Below, piece by piece: positions 47,311-60,790 of a stretch of 64,000 nt of DNA (its first letter is position 1; each line of letters begins with the position of its first letter). Source of the DNA: Prinia subflava. Lineage: Eukaryota > Chordata > Aves > Passeriformes > Cisticolidae. A program made the position numbers and the translations under genes. The stretch lies in assembly GCF_021018805.1 (NCBI RefSeq), contig NC_086250.1:66971322-67035321 (forward strand), given 5' to 3'. Under the pieces are notes generated by a model, which worked only from the letters and a program-made list of their open reading frames with translations, made no database searches and was not told where the DNA came from.

Positions 47311-48510
47311 TCAATTTAGCTACATTATTGGAAACACCTAGAACTTGATTTTTCAAAGCATTACAGAACACAGTATATAATTGAAACTCTACCAAGACAG
47401 ACTTCAGTATTCAGTATTATTCCAGACCTAATTCTAGCATTTTCTCTTGATTTTAGCCTGGAAAAAGGTGAGAGCTGCAGATTGAGTGAGGTGCCCGGTG
47501 CCAAGCAGTGGCAGAGGAAGGGGCACAGCCCCAGTCTCTCTCAGGGTGTCTAACAATACCTGACCAGGAAAACTTAATGTCAGTAAGGATGTGTGTCAGG
47601 GTCAGAAAAATTATGCTTAGAGAAAATTGGGAGTTTTGTGGGAAAGAGATGATGTAGAGAAATTTCCACATTTGGAAAGGGAGCTGAAGGAATATGTAAG
47701 TGGCTGAAATAACCATTGGTGACATTTTCAGATTAGTAACTTTTGCATTGGGAGGTGATTTTTTTTTTTTTTTGCTTGGCAGTTTTTCAGCATTACCAGC
47801 AAAGTTAGAGTCCAAGCTCATACTGAAATAGTGACTGCTGCATTCAGGGGAAGGAAGGAATGTTTGAATTACCAGACAGCAGAACTTTCCAGAGAGTTGT
47901 CTTCCCATCCTGGCATCCTAATTTGGAGCTTGTATAAGACAGGAACCCTTGTTCAGTTCTCTGTTTAACTGTCTGCACTTGTGTTAAGCCTAAGCCCACT
48001 TCTTTTTCTTCCTGTACCTTTCTGCCACCTCTTTTCCACACTTCTCAGACTCAGCAACTCTGTGGGCATCACCCTCCTAAGTTACTCAGCCATGATACAT
48101 TGCCAGCAATTGGCCATCCTGCATCCCAAATGAAGCAAACAATCCTTCAGGGAGAATAAAAAGAAACTACATGATCGTATAATGAAAGGCTGTTTCATAA
48201 TATATAAGTACCAGGTGTGGGATTGAGCCTGCCTAATTTAAGGTCCCAATTTGTATCTATAATTTAAGTGCCTAGCAACTCAGTCCTGGGAGGTGGGGCT
48301 GAGAATCCCTGTGCCAGTGGCTGACAAAGAGAGGAAGGTGTCTTTGGATGTCTGCAGAGGGAGGTGCAGGCTGCTCAGCTGGGTGCCTGTGGGGGGCTGG
48401 TGGTGGAGCCAGTTCAGCCTCCCACCCCTGCATTTGCTGTTTGATTTTTCTCTGGGTAGTTTGCTCTTTGGGGTCCCTGGCTTGGGCTCTGGTTTGGACA
48501 TACAGATGTC
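47311..48510. other. Unique non-coding DNA
   Basis: Nothing recognised except a 15-base T run at 47759-47773. Segment 48210-48290 has a faint resemblance to old amniote repeats, too weak to call. Confidence 0.5.
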
Positions 48511-48940
48511 CAGAGCTGGGCTGAGAATGCTTAGAGAAAGGAAGGCATCAAGGAGACCTTGGAGCACCTTCCAGGACCTGAAGGGGACCTACAGGGGAGC
48601 TGGAGAGGGGCTTTTGGCAAGGGCACGAAGTGACAGGATAAGGGGGAATGGTTTTAAACTGAAAGAGGATAGGATGGCTTTAAACTGAGAGAGGGCAGGT
48701 TTAGATTAGCAATAAATTCATTACTGTGAGAGTGTTGAGGCCCTGGCACAGGTGCCCAGAGGAACTCTTGATGCCCATCCCTGCAAGTGTTCATGCCAGC
48801 TTGGACAGGGCTTGGAGCAACCTGGGATAATGGAAGGTTCCCTGCCCATGGCAGAGGGGTTGGAACCAAATTATTTTTAAAGGTGCCTTTTAACCTAATT
48901 CTATTCTGTGATTCTATTCCCTATTCTGTGATTCTCTGAT
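48511..48940 (+). mobile_element. CR1 LINE, 5'-truncated 3' end with internal 26-bp duplication
   Basis: Sense CR1 3' region: AGAGCTGGGCTGAGAATGC, GGACCTGAAGGGGACCTAC, GGCAGGTTTAGATTAGCAAT, TTACTGTGAGAGTGTTGAGG, CTGCCCATGGCAGAGGGGTT and a terminal ATTCTATTCTGTG-type repeat. Inside, 48648-48673 and 48674-48699 are tandem 26-bp copies (both contain TTTAAACTGA followed by AGAGG), a duplication not usual for the family. Diverged and inactive. Confidence 0.92.
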
Positions 48941-51900
48941 GCACTGCTAGAAGGCACTCTGAAATTCCACATGGATTATGGTGTCCCCACAGAGGTGCAT
49001 CTTCTGTTTCCCAATCCTTGGGGGTGGGGAGTCAGCCAACCTGCTGCAGCTGCTCAGCCTGGGAGAGGGCATCCAAGCAGTTTACAAAAGACATCATTAA
49101 AAACCACAAGAAAGCAGGGGTTTGTGATAAGAAAACTGACAGGATCTAAATTAAACAGTATATGCAAGGTGGTGTGCATTTGTTTATAAAACATGTTCTT
49201 GCTCAGAGAGAAGGAACAATCTTGATACATCTCTGTCTGTGTTTCTTGTCCTGATGTGCTCAGGTCAGACCGTGAACAGCGAGTCCTCAGTAATGACCCC
49301 TTCTCTGTTTTCCCTAACTCAGTGACATTTGCCTCCTCTTACAGGCAGATGGAATTAATTTTTCAATCTCTCTCTGCTGTGGGCCCATTCTGTCTATAGA
49401 GAGTCTGCTGAATTGTTGTGGATTCTGTTACACAGCCTGCTTGACACCGCAGGTCAGATCTGAACCACAGACAAAGTGAAATTGAATTCTTCCTCCTGAA
49501 TTTCCCCTTTCTTATTTTTTTACAGGTCTCAAATGCATTCAAGTTGTGCTTTTACCAATACAGAGCCCAACACCACATGTATGTTAACTGCACCTCAACT
49601 CACAGACAGATGAAGCATCGTATGAGAAAAGGCTCATTTAAATTCTGTGTTATAATGGATTGACAGATCCATACAGTCAAAATCATGAGTAATTTTCTTT
49701 CCCTAGTGGTATTGGCTTAAAAACTGTATTAAGAGAAAGGTTGTGTTTTGTTGAGTTTGGGGGTTTTTTTTAAATTTTATATTTTTCATCTGCATTTTGG
49801 AATTCCACATCTGAAATCTTATTCCTCAAGAACAAAGGTTGGAGACTTTCATTCCATGCTTTCCAGTTCTAAAAAAGATGAGGCACAAAGCTGAAGGGCA
49901 CAGATTATATGTTTAAAATACAGGGCATTCCATCCTGCTATATATTTCACCAAAGAAAATACCTGACATAAGCTGTATATAGTCCATGTTCTGTTTCTCC
50001 TACCCTGTTCCCTTAACAGACTGTATGGAGCTGTCACAGCTGTGTCAGAGGCAGGAGAGCTCTCAGCTCCATAATGAACTTTGGTCTAGCACATATTTTA
50101 CCCCAAACCTTATTCATCAGCCTATTCTTCTTCAGTTACTGAAATCAGCTTTTTCTATCATGTTCATCTTTCAAGAGCACTTCAACTGACCTGATTGTCT
50201 GAAATCTCTGGAAAGTCCTTGACAACTTCAAATGCTGTACAAAGGAAAAAAAAAGGCAAAAACAACAACAACCAAAAAAAAAGGCAAAAAATTGTGGGGC
50301 AATTGTTCACCACTTCTATGATAAGTGGGGTAAAAAAGAACAGAGAAGATGCAGTAACAAATGGTTTCGTATTTGCCAGCCTGTGACTCAGGGGTCCCTG
50401 TCTTGCTAAGCTCACAAGCATCTCTCATGTGCCACTCAGGCTGAGTTAGTACAGAGGCTTTACTTATATTATTGCATTTGTGATTTGACTTGGAAGATGT
50501 GGGATCCTCTTCTCTGTACAAGGGGACAATTGTCTTGCAGTCAGATCATTTCCTAATGTCACCCAATCACCTAATAAATGAGTTTTAGGGTAGAATCACA
50601 GTTTTTGAAGCCTCTGGCCACGTTTCCCTAGAAAGCAGTGTGGCCTGTGAAGTGAAACAGTTGGTGCCAAGGACCTCTTTTGCACCAATTTCCAGGCCTT
50701 TACTCCAGGCAAGCTTTAACCACATCCCATAAACTGTCTGGCCCATTGTTGTTTGGAGCACATTAGCTGTGTTCCTGCAATGCTTCTGCACCATATTTCA
50801 GTTGGAGTTTACCTGGAAGGAACCCAGGTCATGTTCTTCAAGACCACATCGTGAGGTGAACCACACATCAACTGAGACAAACCAGAAGGTTCGGTCCAAG
50901 AGAGCATTCCCCATGTGAAATAACACATTTACACTCCTTGTTGGCAGGGTGCAGGGGTTGGTCTGGGCAGAGAAGCCTGGCTCCACGTTTGTGCTGTCTG
51001 GCAGAGCTACAGGGGCTGTGCCCCTTCCATTTAGGAATTCCTGTGCTGCTGTCCCAGGCTGGCTGGGTGACTGCAGCCTCCTCCTCTGGATCTGCCATGG
51101 GTTGGGTGGGTCACGGCCTCACAGATGAGAGTTGATAGAGCAGAACATCACTGATCAACAGGCTTTGTGCCACAAATCTCACTGGGAATAAGGTCACTCA
51201 GGGGCTTAGAAAAAGCCCCAAAATGGACTAGAAATGAACAAGGAGTCAAAACAAATGTAGGAAAAACAACCTTGGTCAGCTGTCCCAATTGATAAAGCCA
51301 TCCTATGCTCTGGCTGTGGCTTTGGCCGTGTAGTCAGGCAAGGGGTATAAGACATGAACTGATAAAGACCAAGGTCACTGTGGATGACTTGGTCTGTTGG
51401 AAACACCTTCAGGCTGCTGTGAAGTTTCAGCTCATGTGGCATTGGATGAACATCTCTTTACATCCACTCCAGATGTTGTATAGATCTTAGCACTACCAAA
51501 CAGTTTTCAACAGCTGTTGTAGTCCTTCAGGTGATGTGATTTCAAAAGACTTCTTAGGCTTTTTGTGTTCCTGAGTAAAATTTACTGGCTGGTGAAAAGA
51601 GGTTTTCTTTAATCTGGCTTGCAAATATGTTTTTTCCCCTCATCATACTGTAAATGAATGGACTTTTGTCAGGGTTTTATGTGAATATAAACCTTAAAGT
51701 TATGGACATTAGATATTGTTAAGGACAGAGTTTGCAAGCTGAACCCTACAAGATGCAGCTCTGAGACAAACAAAGAGTCGTGAAATAAGCATTGTGAGTT
51801 TGGGAGTGATTTTCCAGATCAGAGCTATGCAGTGATTTTCCTGAGATAAAAGGAGAATGCTGATTATTGCATGGCTGCTTTGCTACATCTAAGGTGGATG

Positions 51901-54900
51901 CATCCTCACAGTTGTAATCTGACCAAGTGTAAGATGCCTGTTATGATTTTAGACCCTACCCCACAATCTTAGTTGCCTTAACAGATCTTATGAATGCCTC
52001 CGGATCACCTCCTTATGAACTCAGTTAGGTTTAATAACCTTTTGCCCCACAACAATCCTGAGTGAGCCCAGAGTTATTTTTAATCACACGTGGTGCCTCT
52101 CACTGCAAGTGATCCATGCAGCCCCAAAGATCAGCAGGCATCAGTCATCCACAAACCACTCACACACCATATGAAACATGTAGCCCGTGACCTCCTGCTC
52201 CCTGAAGAATAGTCGATATTAAAAGCAATCCCACAATATTCAGTGGCTCAGGCAGAGGTCAGATCAGACTGGCCCTCGTTAATGCACTGTGTCAGTATTT
52301 CTTTAGTGACCTCATCAGTCCTCTAAGAATTATCTTTCTTTAAAAGATGCCATGTCTGCTTCCTTATGAAGAAAACTGTCTGGATGAGATTTGATCTTGC
52401 ATGTTCCCACATCTAAGAGAGAGGCAGTATCGTGGAAGAGGCAGTTTGACCCCTTTAACTCAGGGGGATTTTAACTCTGAGACTTAATGACACTTACATT
52501 TCTACCTGTCCTTTAAGAGAGAAATACAGCCATTCTGGGACTGTGGGTTTCCAAGAGGTGTGTAAGGGAAGCACTAGTAAATGTATATGTTCTAAAAATG
52601 TGTCTGCAAGCTTTTGAGATGAGATTCAAGAGCAGATGGTCCTTGAGAGCGAGGGATTGGCAACTGCGTCACAAGTCCTTGAGTTCAGTGTGTTGTAGCA
52701 AGAATAAGTGATTTTCACTCAGCTCATATTATTCATCAGAGTGTGTATGTGTGTGCTTTTAAATAAAACATGATTGTGTTTCTTTGGGTTAGTTTTTGCA
52801 TACTGTAAAGCTGAGTATTTTTCATCAGTTGGTTTGGCTTTCAGACTTTGGCATTTTGACCAAACTAAATAAACATTCTCAAACTTTCTTAAACACATAT
52901 GCAAAAATGCTGAAAAAGTTAAGTTTGCCATAAATGCCATCTATCCACAGAGAGCCAAACTACCATTTTAATTGTGCTGTCATATAATTCAAGTTGTCTA
53001 TTCCACATATATATTACAAAGGAAGATCATTATAGGTAGGAAATTAGTTGGGTGCATGTTAGGTCTGTTTGTTTGCCATGTTCTCTTTGTTTAGGGTTAC
53101 GTTTTTATTTATTTTCATTGTTTGCCTTGCAAAGACAAGGCATTTATGTCTATAAAAGTAAGCCTTATATTCTCTGGGGCTTTTGGAAAAAAAAATCAAA
53201 TGCTGTAAGATTTGCAGCACAATGATGGAAGCTGGCAGTTCCCAAATAGTATGAAATTAGTTCAGTTTCATCTCATTCTTCTGTGTCTTCTACTCATCTA
53301 CTGCCCTCCCTAAGAGTCAGACATTATCCATGTTTTTTCCTAGTTTTCCTCTGACACTTTTGCTCTCCACTTGACAAATGCAATCAAAATATAGAGCAGA
53401 GCGGATCTGGTAAATTAAGGTACTAAAGATGAGAGTTGATTCCAGAAAACAGCCAGAATTCTTTGTGGTTTTCAGACAAAACCCACTGAGGTCATGCATG
53501 ACTTTTCAGCCAATATTGCCAGATTGTCAGAGACAAGCTGTGGTTGTGGGAGAGGAAGCAAATTGTCTCACTCACATTTCTGTCACTGTATGATTTGGAT
53601 TTCCCCACCAAAAAGCTGTGTGGAGTTTTTAATTACTGCTGATTACCTATTCATAAGAGAAGTTCTTCACAGAAACACACATCTCCATGTCCTCTCCTAC
53701 AATACATACATTGTGAAGAAATAATTGCACAAAACAGCTGCTTCCTATTTCCTCCAGGCTGGCTGCTCTTGGGGAGCTACACAGTGCAGCCCCCTCTGAT
53801 CACATCACTCCAGTGGATCTGAGCACAGCTCTGCCCCTCACCGACCTAGAGACCAGGACAGTTTGCAATTCTTCATGTCCAGATCAACCTCTGCCCTGCC
53901 AGTGATCAGCAATTTGCTCTTACAGATCTTCCAAGGACACTCTGAGAGGTCCATGAACGTAGGTGTGATCAGCAGGGACCCAGTGGTTGGTTAGTGGCTT
54001 CTTCCTCAGATCCTGAAGGGGTGGTATTGCTCCTCTGAGGTGGCTTGGAAACACAGTTTAGAGAGAGGGGTCCCTAGGGAGATCCAAGTTTTGTTTTGTG
54101 CCATTGGAAGTGACTCCTGGTTTTTTGCTCATATTACCCAAAGACTCTGCAATTACAGTGTCTCTATACAGAGGTAAGACAGCCTTGAGCAAGTTTTGAA
54201 GACCTCAGAAGGGAAAAATCCCCATGTAGGCAGCTTTAAGGGAAAGGTGGCTCAAGGAATTAGTAATGAGGTGCTGCTTCTGTGTTTGGGATGGAAACTG
54301 CTGGGTAAATAGAGCCACAGAGAGATCCCATGTGAGACCCATCATGTCATGTATTTAATCAGGCTTGCTCATGGAAAGAGGCTTGATGATTTGGAGGAAT
54401 GTTTTGTACACTGCAAATGTTAAATGACCCTTGATAAATAAGGAAAACCTATTAACAGGCTGCTCTGAAAGCAATCAGCCTTAATTACCTCAAAATACAG
54501 GGTTTGCCAGACTATAAAAACCTGTTATTTATTTTAAAAGTTTTGAAAACATCTGTAAGCTAAATATATTTCAATGTGTATTTGTGTATTAACATGCCCA
54601 TGCATGTGGTGATTATTCAAGGAGAATGGACTTCTGCTACTCATTTCTGCTGTTTCTTACCCTTTTTTGGCTCTGGTTGCATTTTCTGACTGCAGCACTT
54701 CAATGCTTGGTGTCAGCAAAATGCATAATTTTTCTCTGCATTTTTTGAGCTTTTGAAGGAAGATTTGTTCTCACCCGCCCAAAACAAAATCCTCACCCAC
54801 AACCTGCTTGAGAATCCTTTGATGTCTGCTTACTCAGTATAAATATACTGGATTCTAGATCTCAACCCTTCCCTGTTTGCCAGTCCAGACACTAATTCTC

Positions 54901-56651
54901 CCATCTAATAAAACTTTGCAAGAAGTTAGAGTGGAATGCCACATCTAATCATTGATCAGCCAATAATGGATTGCATATATTATGTTAACACACTCATTTT
55001 TTTATCTCACTGTGAGCATCCTTTTTTTTCTTTCTTAGGGAGGGGGGTGGGAAATTCAGCAGACCTTTTGTTGGTGTTATCAAGGGTAAGGAATGGAATT
55101 ATTTCAGCTTTTTAAAAAACCAACCTAAATGCTGCCTTTTCCAGCTGTAGAATTTCCATACACAAAATGAAGATGCCTGTCTGATGGCTCATGCTGAGTG
55201 TAGCATTGCATGCAGTCATTAGCGATCAAAATCTTTCTAATTCAGGTGTTAAATTTTAAGCAACTGTGCTGGTTAATATCAAATAACACAAGGCAGGAAT
55301 GGCTGCATTTTGTTGACAAGAGACTGGCTGCTGTGCAGAGCTAGTGCTGCCAGAGCACCCTCATTAAACATAGCTCAGCTGTGCTGCATCCCTCTCCAAA
55401 ATCCAGTGGTGCCATTTCCAGCCTTATGTGCCATTTCCCCAGTGTTCAAACCACTGGAAATCTCACAGGAATAGCTAAATGTGTTGTCAAGCTTTATCTT
55501 TTTTCCTCTTTGCTGTTGTTTTTGAGGATGAGAAACCTTTTGTTCTCTCTTAAGGGTGAGAAAAAGGTGAGGAAGAAATCGCCACTGGTGCCATTTCCAA
55601 CCTCTTCCCTTCTGATGGCAAATACTTTGCCTGCAATGGCACGCTCCTTGTGTCACTTGCATGTGTTTGGTTAGCCCTGTCAATCCCAAGGAGCAGGTCA
55701 AGAAGGGCACTGAGAGCTTGGCTGGCTGCTGCCCTGGGTCAGTAGAGGCCACACGGCTCCTGGCTCCCTTATTTACCCATCCGCCTGAGCTCCCGTCTAA
55801 CTGGATTAAGTGATCCAATCCATCATGTTTGTGATAATCTCACTGAAGCAATTGATTGGGAAAGAGTGGATTAATGCAGTCCTGTGAGCCCCACTTCACT
55901 CTGGCTCATGGTAACAGCCACTTGCTCCACAGCTGTGGCCAAGCCCTTTTTGAAACAGGGGGTGTTGAGGTTTTTTCTCTACTCTCTTCCCATCCTCTGG
56001 AGAGACTGCCAGGCTGACAGTGATCACTGCTCTTCACACACCTGCCACTGCTGGTCACCAAGGTGCTGAGGTTGAAATATGTATCTATTTTATAAACAAG
56101 ACACGGTATACTAAATACAAGGCTAATCATGCCTTAATCCTAACCTTGAATACCTCAATGTAATTAATTCCTTTATTTTTACTAATTTTCCCCAAAATGC
56201 TTTTAATACTATTTGTTAACCTGAAAATAGATAAAATCATTTATTTACAAAACCCAAGGATGACAACACAGGTGCAAAACTAGCAAGAACAGGTGGAAAG
56301 AAATAAAAGACCACAACCCTGGACTTAGATTATCCCTAGTGGCTTCTCTTCTGCTTCATTATCCACTCTTGGTGCTCTGTCATCTTGTAGTTGCATTTAT
56401 TGGACAGAGCCTCAGACTGGTGCACCCCATTTGATTATATATCATATACAATTGATTATATGGTCTGACTCCATCACCATGTTTTATTTAGACTTGATTC
56501 TCCTTCACCTCACTCAGGGCACTCTTGTCCTTCCCTTCATCCAGATACCACCCACTTGTGTTCTGCTCATGTCCCTGGAGCATTGGCCCAAGGAGTTCAG
56601 CCTTGCCAATAAGGGCAGGAGGTGATCTTCCTGATCTAATTCACGACACTT
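48941..56651. other. Unique non-coding DNA, 7.7 kb
   Basis: No exon, RNA gene or clear mobile element recognised. An A-rich simple stretch lies at 50246-50290. Two 18-bp near-copies beginning TGGTGCCATTTCCA occur at 55407-55424 and 55586-55603. The part near 52190-52380 has an enhancer-like texture. Open frames stay under 150 codons without known domains. Confidence 0.5.
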
Positions 56652-56841
56652 TAAAATTAGACATCTAATTCTGGGATATTCGCCCTCCTGTCTCCCTACA
56701 ATTGATGAAAAGTAGTAGGTGCCTCCAACAGGTGGTTCATGTCATCCCAAAATTGGCATCTAAACTCAGATAAGTGGCCTCTGGACACCTGTGGCTAGAA
56801 GAAAACATAGTGTGAGGTGACTAATGTAAAATTAGACATCT
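56652..56841. repeat. Spaced direct repeats of TAAAATTAGACATCT
   Basis: An exact 15-bp copy occurs at 56652-56666 and again at 56827-56841. A diverged third copy (AAAATTGGCATCTAA) lies near 56750. Probably the remains of an old interspersed repeat or a small local duplication; no family recognised. Confidence 0.45.
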
Positions 56842-59800
56842 GATTTTGACATGTCTGAGTTCAGATGAGAAGAATCCTTCCATTAATGACTATTGTAAGT
56901 TAGGTAAGCCTAGCTCACACCTTCAGGCTGGACTTGGGAAAGCTGTGTCTGGGATGTTTGAAGCCTTTTCTGAGCATATTATAGGGTTTGGGGTTTTTCA
57001 GAGCCAGGCAATGACAGTCCCTTTCTTTTGGATGGAGTCAGGGGAAGAGAAAGTTTGTGGACTTGCCCCTGTGTCCCTCTGCAGTTGTGGGATAGAGGCG
57101 AGGATCTGGAAGGTTGATCAGGGGCCCATATAAAGGTAGGTCCCTCCCCCTGCTGAGCTGTAGGGCCCTTGTGTGCTGTGGGGGCTCCTTTCTGCCCCAT
57201 TGCCTCTGTAGAGCCAGATGGCTTAATGCCACTCTGTGCTGGCAGCAAAGATCAACTCTACCATCACTGGAAAATCAGTCTGCTGGGTGCCCTGGGCCAC
57301 CATCAGAGGCTGTGAACTTCCTGCCTGCTCAGCAGTGATGAGAACTCAGGTGATGCAGCAGCTGAACCTGGCTGCTGAGCCTGAGCACACGTGGCTGCAG
57401 AGAATTAATCCAGAGAAAGCGTGTCGTCTGCCACTGATTATTCTGTGTGCAGCAGAACAGGTGGGCTGCTGTCAAGCAGGAGGACAAGTGCTTTACCCCC
57501 TCAGAGGCTGGGATCCAGAAAATGACATTTTTTATTCTTTAGCTGCCCCAATAGTGCAGGGTTTTCTGAGATCCCTTGGCTGGTTCAGAATTGGGGATAC
57601 AGAGATCCTTTGCACCCCTGATGCTTCATCCAGAGCAGAACACAGCCAAGGCTTGGTGCTGCTGTCTCAGGGAAACAACAGCAGTGTCCAGGCAGGCAGC
57701 AGCACAGGTGGGAGAGGTCTCTGTTGCCTTTCCTACCTTCTCTTGTCTGGTACAGCAAGCCCTGCACAGCATGCAAGTAAATATATTTTTATCAATTGCA
57801 AGAGGTGAAAATGTTATGATTGAAGCCTGGTAGGCTTGCACAAAAGAAAGCCTGCCAGGATTTAAAAATGTAATGGATTTTAATGAACTTCTTGTCCCAC
57901 TATTCAACTTTCATGTGTCGACGGCAGCCAGGAGAAACTGTTAAAGGTGCAGTTAATGGCAATTGTCAAATTGTAACTCAAATGGGAAAAGCAGAGTGGG
58001 TCAATAAAAATAAATAAGAAGGACGGCCCCCCCAGGTGGGATGGAAAAGCCATTGCTTTTGTTAGTGTGAAAATAACCTATTTCTCCCCAAATATACAAG
58101 GGTGTTTCATTGTGTAGAAAAACACAGGTGAAATAGTAGTGAAGTGACTTGGCGTAAGACTCTTCATTGTGCTGTGCACCACAGGAACTGCATAAACCCA
58201 AACTGCTGCAAAACAAACAGCAAAGGGAATCTCCTGGTTGCTATTCTGAGTGCTCCTATCCACTATCTCCTGTCTGAAACATGCCTCAGCCAGGAGCAGC
58301 TTTTCTCCACAAACCTCGGTTTCATCCTCTATGACTTCTCCCAGAGATTCACATTTCCCTACAGCACTTACCTTCCTCCTGGTCAGGTGCTCTGGTGGCA
58401 CCACTGGAATCTTCTCTAATCAGAGCTTCCACAGTCATGGTGCAAAACTTCACATGCACCCGAGGCTTTACCTCTCCCAGCTCTGCCCCTGTCCCAGGGA
58501 AAGAGGCTGGTTCCTCATCCTTGGGTGCCAGGGTGGACTCCCCAAGTCATTTTAACTCCTCAGTGCAGACAGATTTGACCTCTGGCCTTTAAAGGTCAAA
58601 GGCTATGGCCTGACACCATTGTACTCTCTAACTTCCACTTCATTTGATCTGTTTATATGGCCACTATTTTCCACATCATTGACAAGGCACTGGCTGGGTG
58701 ATTTGTCACAGGGCTGACAGTTATAGACCGTAATGTGTATAAATAGCTCCTGTTTTTTAAGGTAATCAATGGAAAAATGAGTCTCAAAGTCTGAAAGGTT
58801 ACAAATAAATGTATTTGTTCCTGCCTTTTGCAGGCAAAAGGGGCGGGGTCTACACTGGAAACAACCACAAAAAAGCATTTATTTCATGGGCCATCCATGA
58901 GCCAAGACCTCAGCATACACAGGGGAACAGCAGCTCTGTTTGTGACACAAGGGCTGCCTTTCTGTGCCAGACTTGAGTTTGCCATCACAGACAGCTCTGC
59001 TGTGCTGCCCTCATGGTTTAGGGTCTGTAACACCTGCAGGTGCATGAGGCACCCCAAAACTGTGGGGCAGAGCCAGAAACCCAGGGTCCACCAGGGTGCT
59101 TGCAGGAATAAGGATGTGGATCACCCTGCAGTGCATGAATTTTCTTCCTAAGCTAAAAGCTGCAGGTGGATCCTTGTGTTTATCAGCCATGGTAGGACTT
59201 AAGCACTCTAAAATTGTTATTTTTTTATCTCTTTCCTTTGAATCACTCACAGATTATCATTTTTGCAATAGGTTTCAGATTAATGATATAGCATTAGAAA
59301 AGTATGGTATGAGATTCATTTTAAATCAGTGACATTGCTGCATGCCCAGTAGTCCCTATTTTATGAGAAACAAACCAGTACTATTCTTCTGTTACTCTTT
59401 GTTGCCCTGTTTGTGGTTTTACAAACCTTTTGGTTCTCTTCAGCACTCTTCCAAGCCCCAAAATTCTCTATTTTATTTACTCCATTTTGTGGAAGTCCTG
59501 CTAAATCTTTGATCATGTCTGTCTCTTTTCTCTATTTTTTTCAAGACAAAGTAACCAGAACAACACAGAGTCTTCAAAATAAGGGTGCACAGAGTTTCCT
59601 AGAGTAGAATAATGAAGTCTGTATTTTATTCTCAACCCTTTCCCTTAGATTTCCTAACGTTCATTTTGTCTTTCTCACCACCACTTATTATGACCCAATG
59701 CTTTCAGAAAACTAACCAGTCTCTCTCTCATGACGGCTATCAGCTCTTTAAAAATAGCATTGCATACATATAGGTAGGTTTATTTTCTGCCCCACAACTC

Positions 59801-60184
59801 TCTTTGCACTAATAAGCACTGAATACCATCTGCCATTTTACTGCTGTATAATTCAGTGCCCTGAGATCCTCCCACAGCCCCTCTTGCTCTGGAATTGGCT
59901 CTCCTGAATGATTTGTGTCACCTGAGAGCTGTGGCACTTGAGCACCTGTCCTTTCTGGGGTTGGGTAGGAGGAGCTTAAGGGATAGCAGAGATGCAAGAA
60001 AAGACACTGCTGTTGCTGTGAATTTGGCCTCCATCCTTCTCCAGCTCTCTGCACAGGAGGCTGGAGATTCCATGGGGGTCAGTGGAGGCTTTCTTAATCC
60101 GTGGAGCAAACAAAAGAAAAAGTGACACTGACGGCACTTGTGCTGAAACGGGAGCTGTTCCATACTGCACATGCACCACAGGCT
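56842..60184. other. Unique non-coding DNA
   Basis: Includes the longest frame outside repeats (57236-57808 plus, 190 codons). That frame starts with GTG, has no recognisable domain, and lacks any support as a gene. TATAAAG near 57130 has no other promoter signal. Nothing else recognised. Confidence 0.5.
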
Positions 60185-60245
60185 TTTTATGGCCTCATTA
60201 AAGTCAATGGGAGCTTGCCATCTGCTTCAGCAGGGGCAGCACCAA
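60185..60245. repeat. Ancient amniote interspersed repeat relic
   Basis: CCTCATTAAAGTCAATGGGA followed by GCTTGCCATCTGCTTCAGCA resembles a widespread amniote motif in which CATTGAAGTCAATGG is followed by TTGCCATTGACTTCAATGG. Family not named; diverged. Confidence 0.4.
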
Positions 60246-60337
60246 GATATAAAAACACTGCACACTGTTTGGAGGATGGTTTTGCCTGAGCACTGGCTGA
60301 TCCTTGCTGCGGCCTGAACTAGGTGTGAGTTATCACT

Positions 60338-60790
60338 TAGAATCATAGAATCAAAGGATAGTTTGGGTTGGAAGGGACTTTAAAGATCCCCTTGGTCAAA
60401 CACCCCTGCTGTGGGTAGGGACACCTAACTACCCTAGGTTGTTCAAAGCCCCACTCAAACTGGCCTTGAACACTTCCAGGGATGTGGCATCCACCACTTC
60501 TCTGGTCAGCCTGTTTCAACATCTCACCACCCTCACCATAAAGACTTTTTTCCTAATATCCAATCTAAATCTACCCTTTCTCAGTTTAAAGCCATTAATC
60601 CCTGTCCTATCATCACATGCCTTTCTCCAAAGTCCCTCTCCAGCTCTCTTGTAGTCCCTTTTGGTACTGGAAGGTGCTCTTAACTTATCCCTGGAACCTT
60701 CTCTTCTCTGGGCTGAACAATGCCCTCGCTCAGCCTGTCTTCACAGGAAAGGTGCTTCAGCTTCCTGATCATCTTTGTGGCCTTCTGTTT
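60338..60790 (-). mobile_element. CR1 LINE, 5'-truncated 3' end, antisense
   Basis: Begins AGAATCATAGAATCAAAGGA, then GTTTGGGTTGGAAGGGACTT, the reverse complement of the CR1 3' terminus. It continues with ACTGGCCTTGAACACTTCCA, TTTTTTCCTAATATCCAATC, TCTCTGGGCTGAACAATGCC and TTCCTGATCATCTTTGTGGC in the expected antisense order. About 450 bp, inactive. Confidence 0.93.

Noticed and set aside
52424..52433. GCAGTATCGT resembling the start of U4 snRNA
   Set aside because: Only 10 bases match and the rest does not follow; could equally be the head of a MIR-type SINE.
55407..55603. Two 18-bp near-copies of TGGTGCCATTTCCA as a functional repeat
   Set aside because: Short, flanks unrelated, and plausible by chance or from unrelated simple words.
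57127..57135. TATAAAG as a gene promoter
   Set aside because: No CpG island, initiator context or downstream exon recognised.
57236..57808. 190-codon plus-strand frame as a gene
   Set aside because: Starts with GTG, no recognised domain, and no splice or promoter context. Length is compatible with chance in stop-poor DNA.
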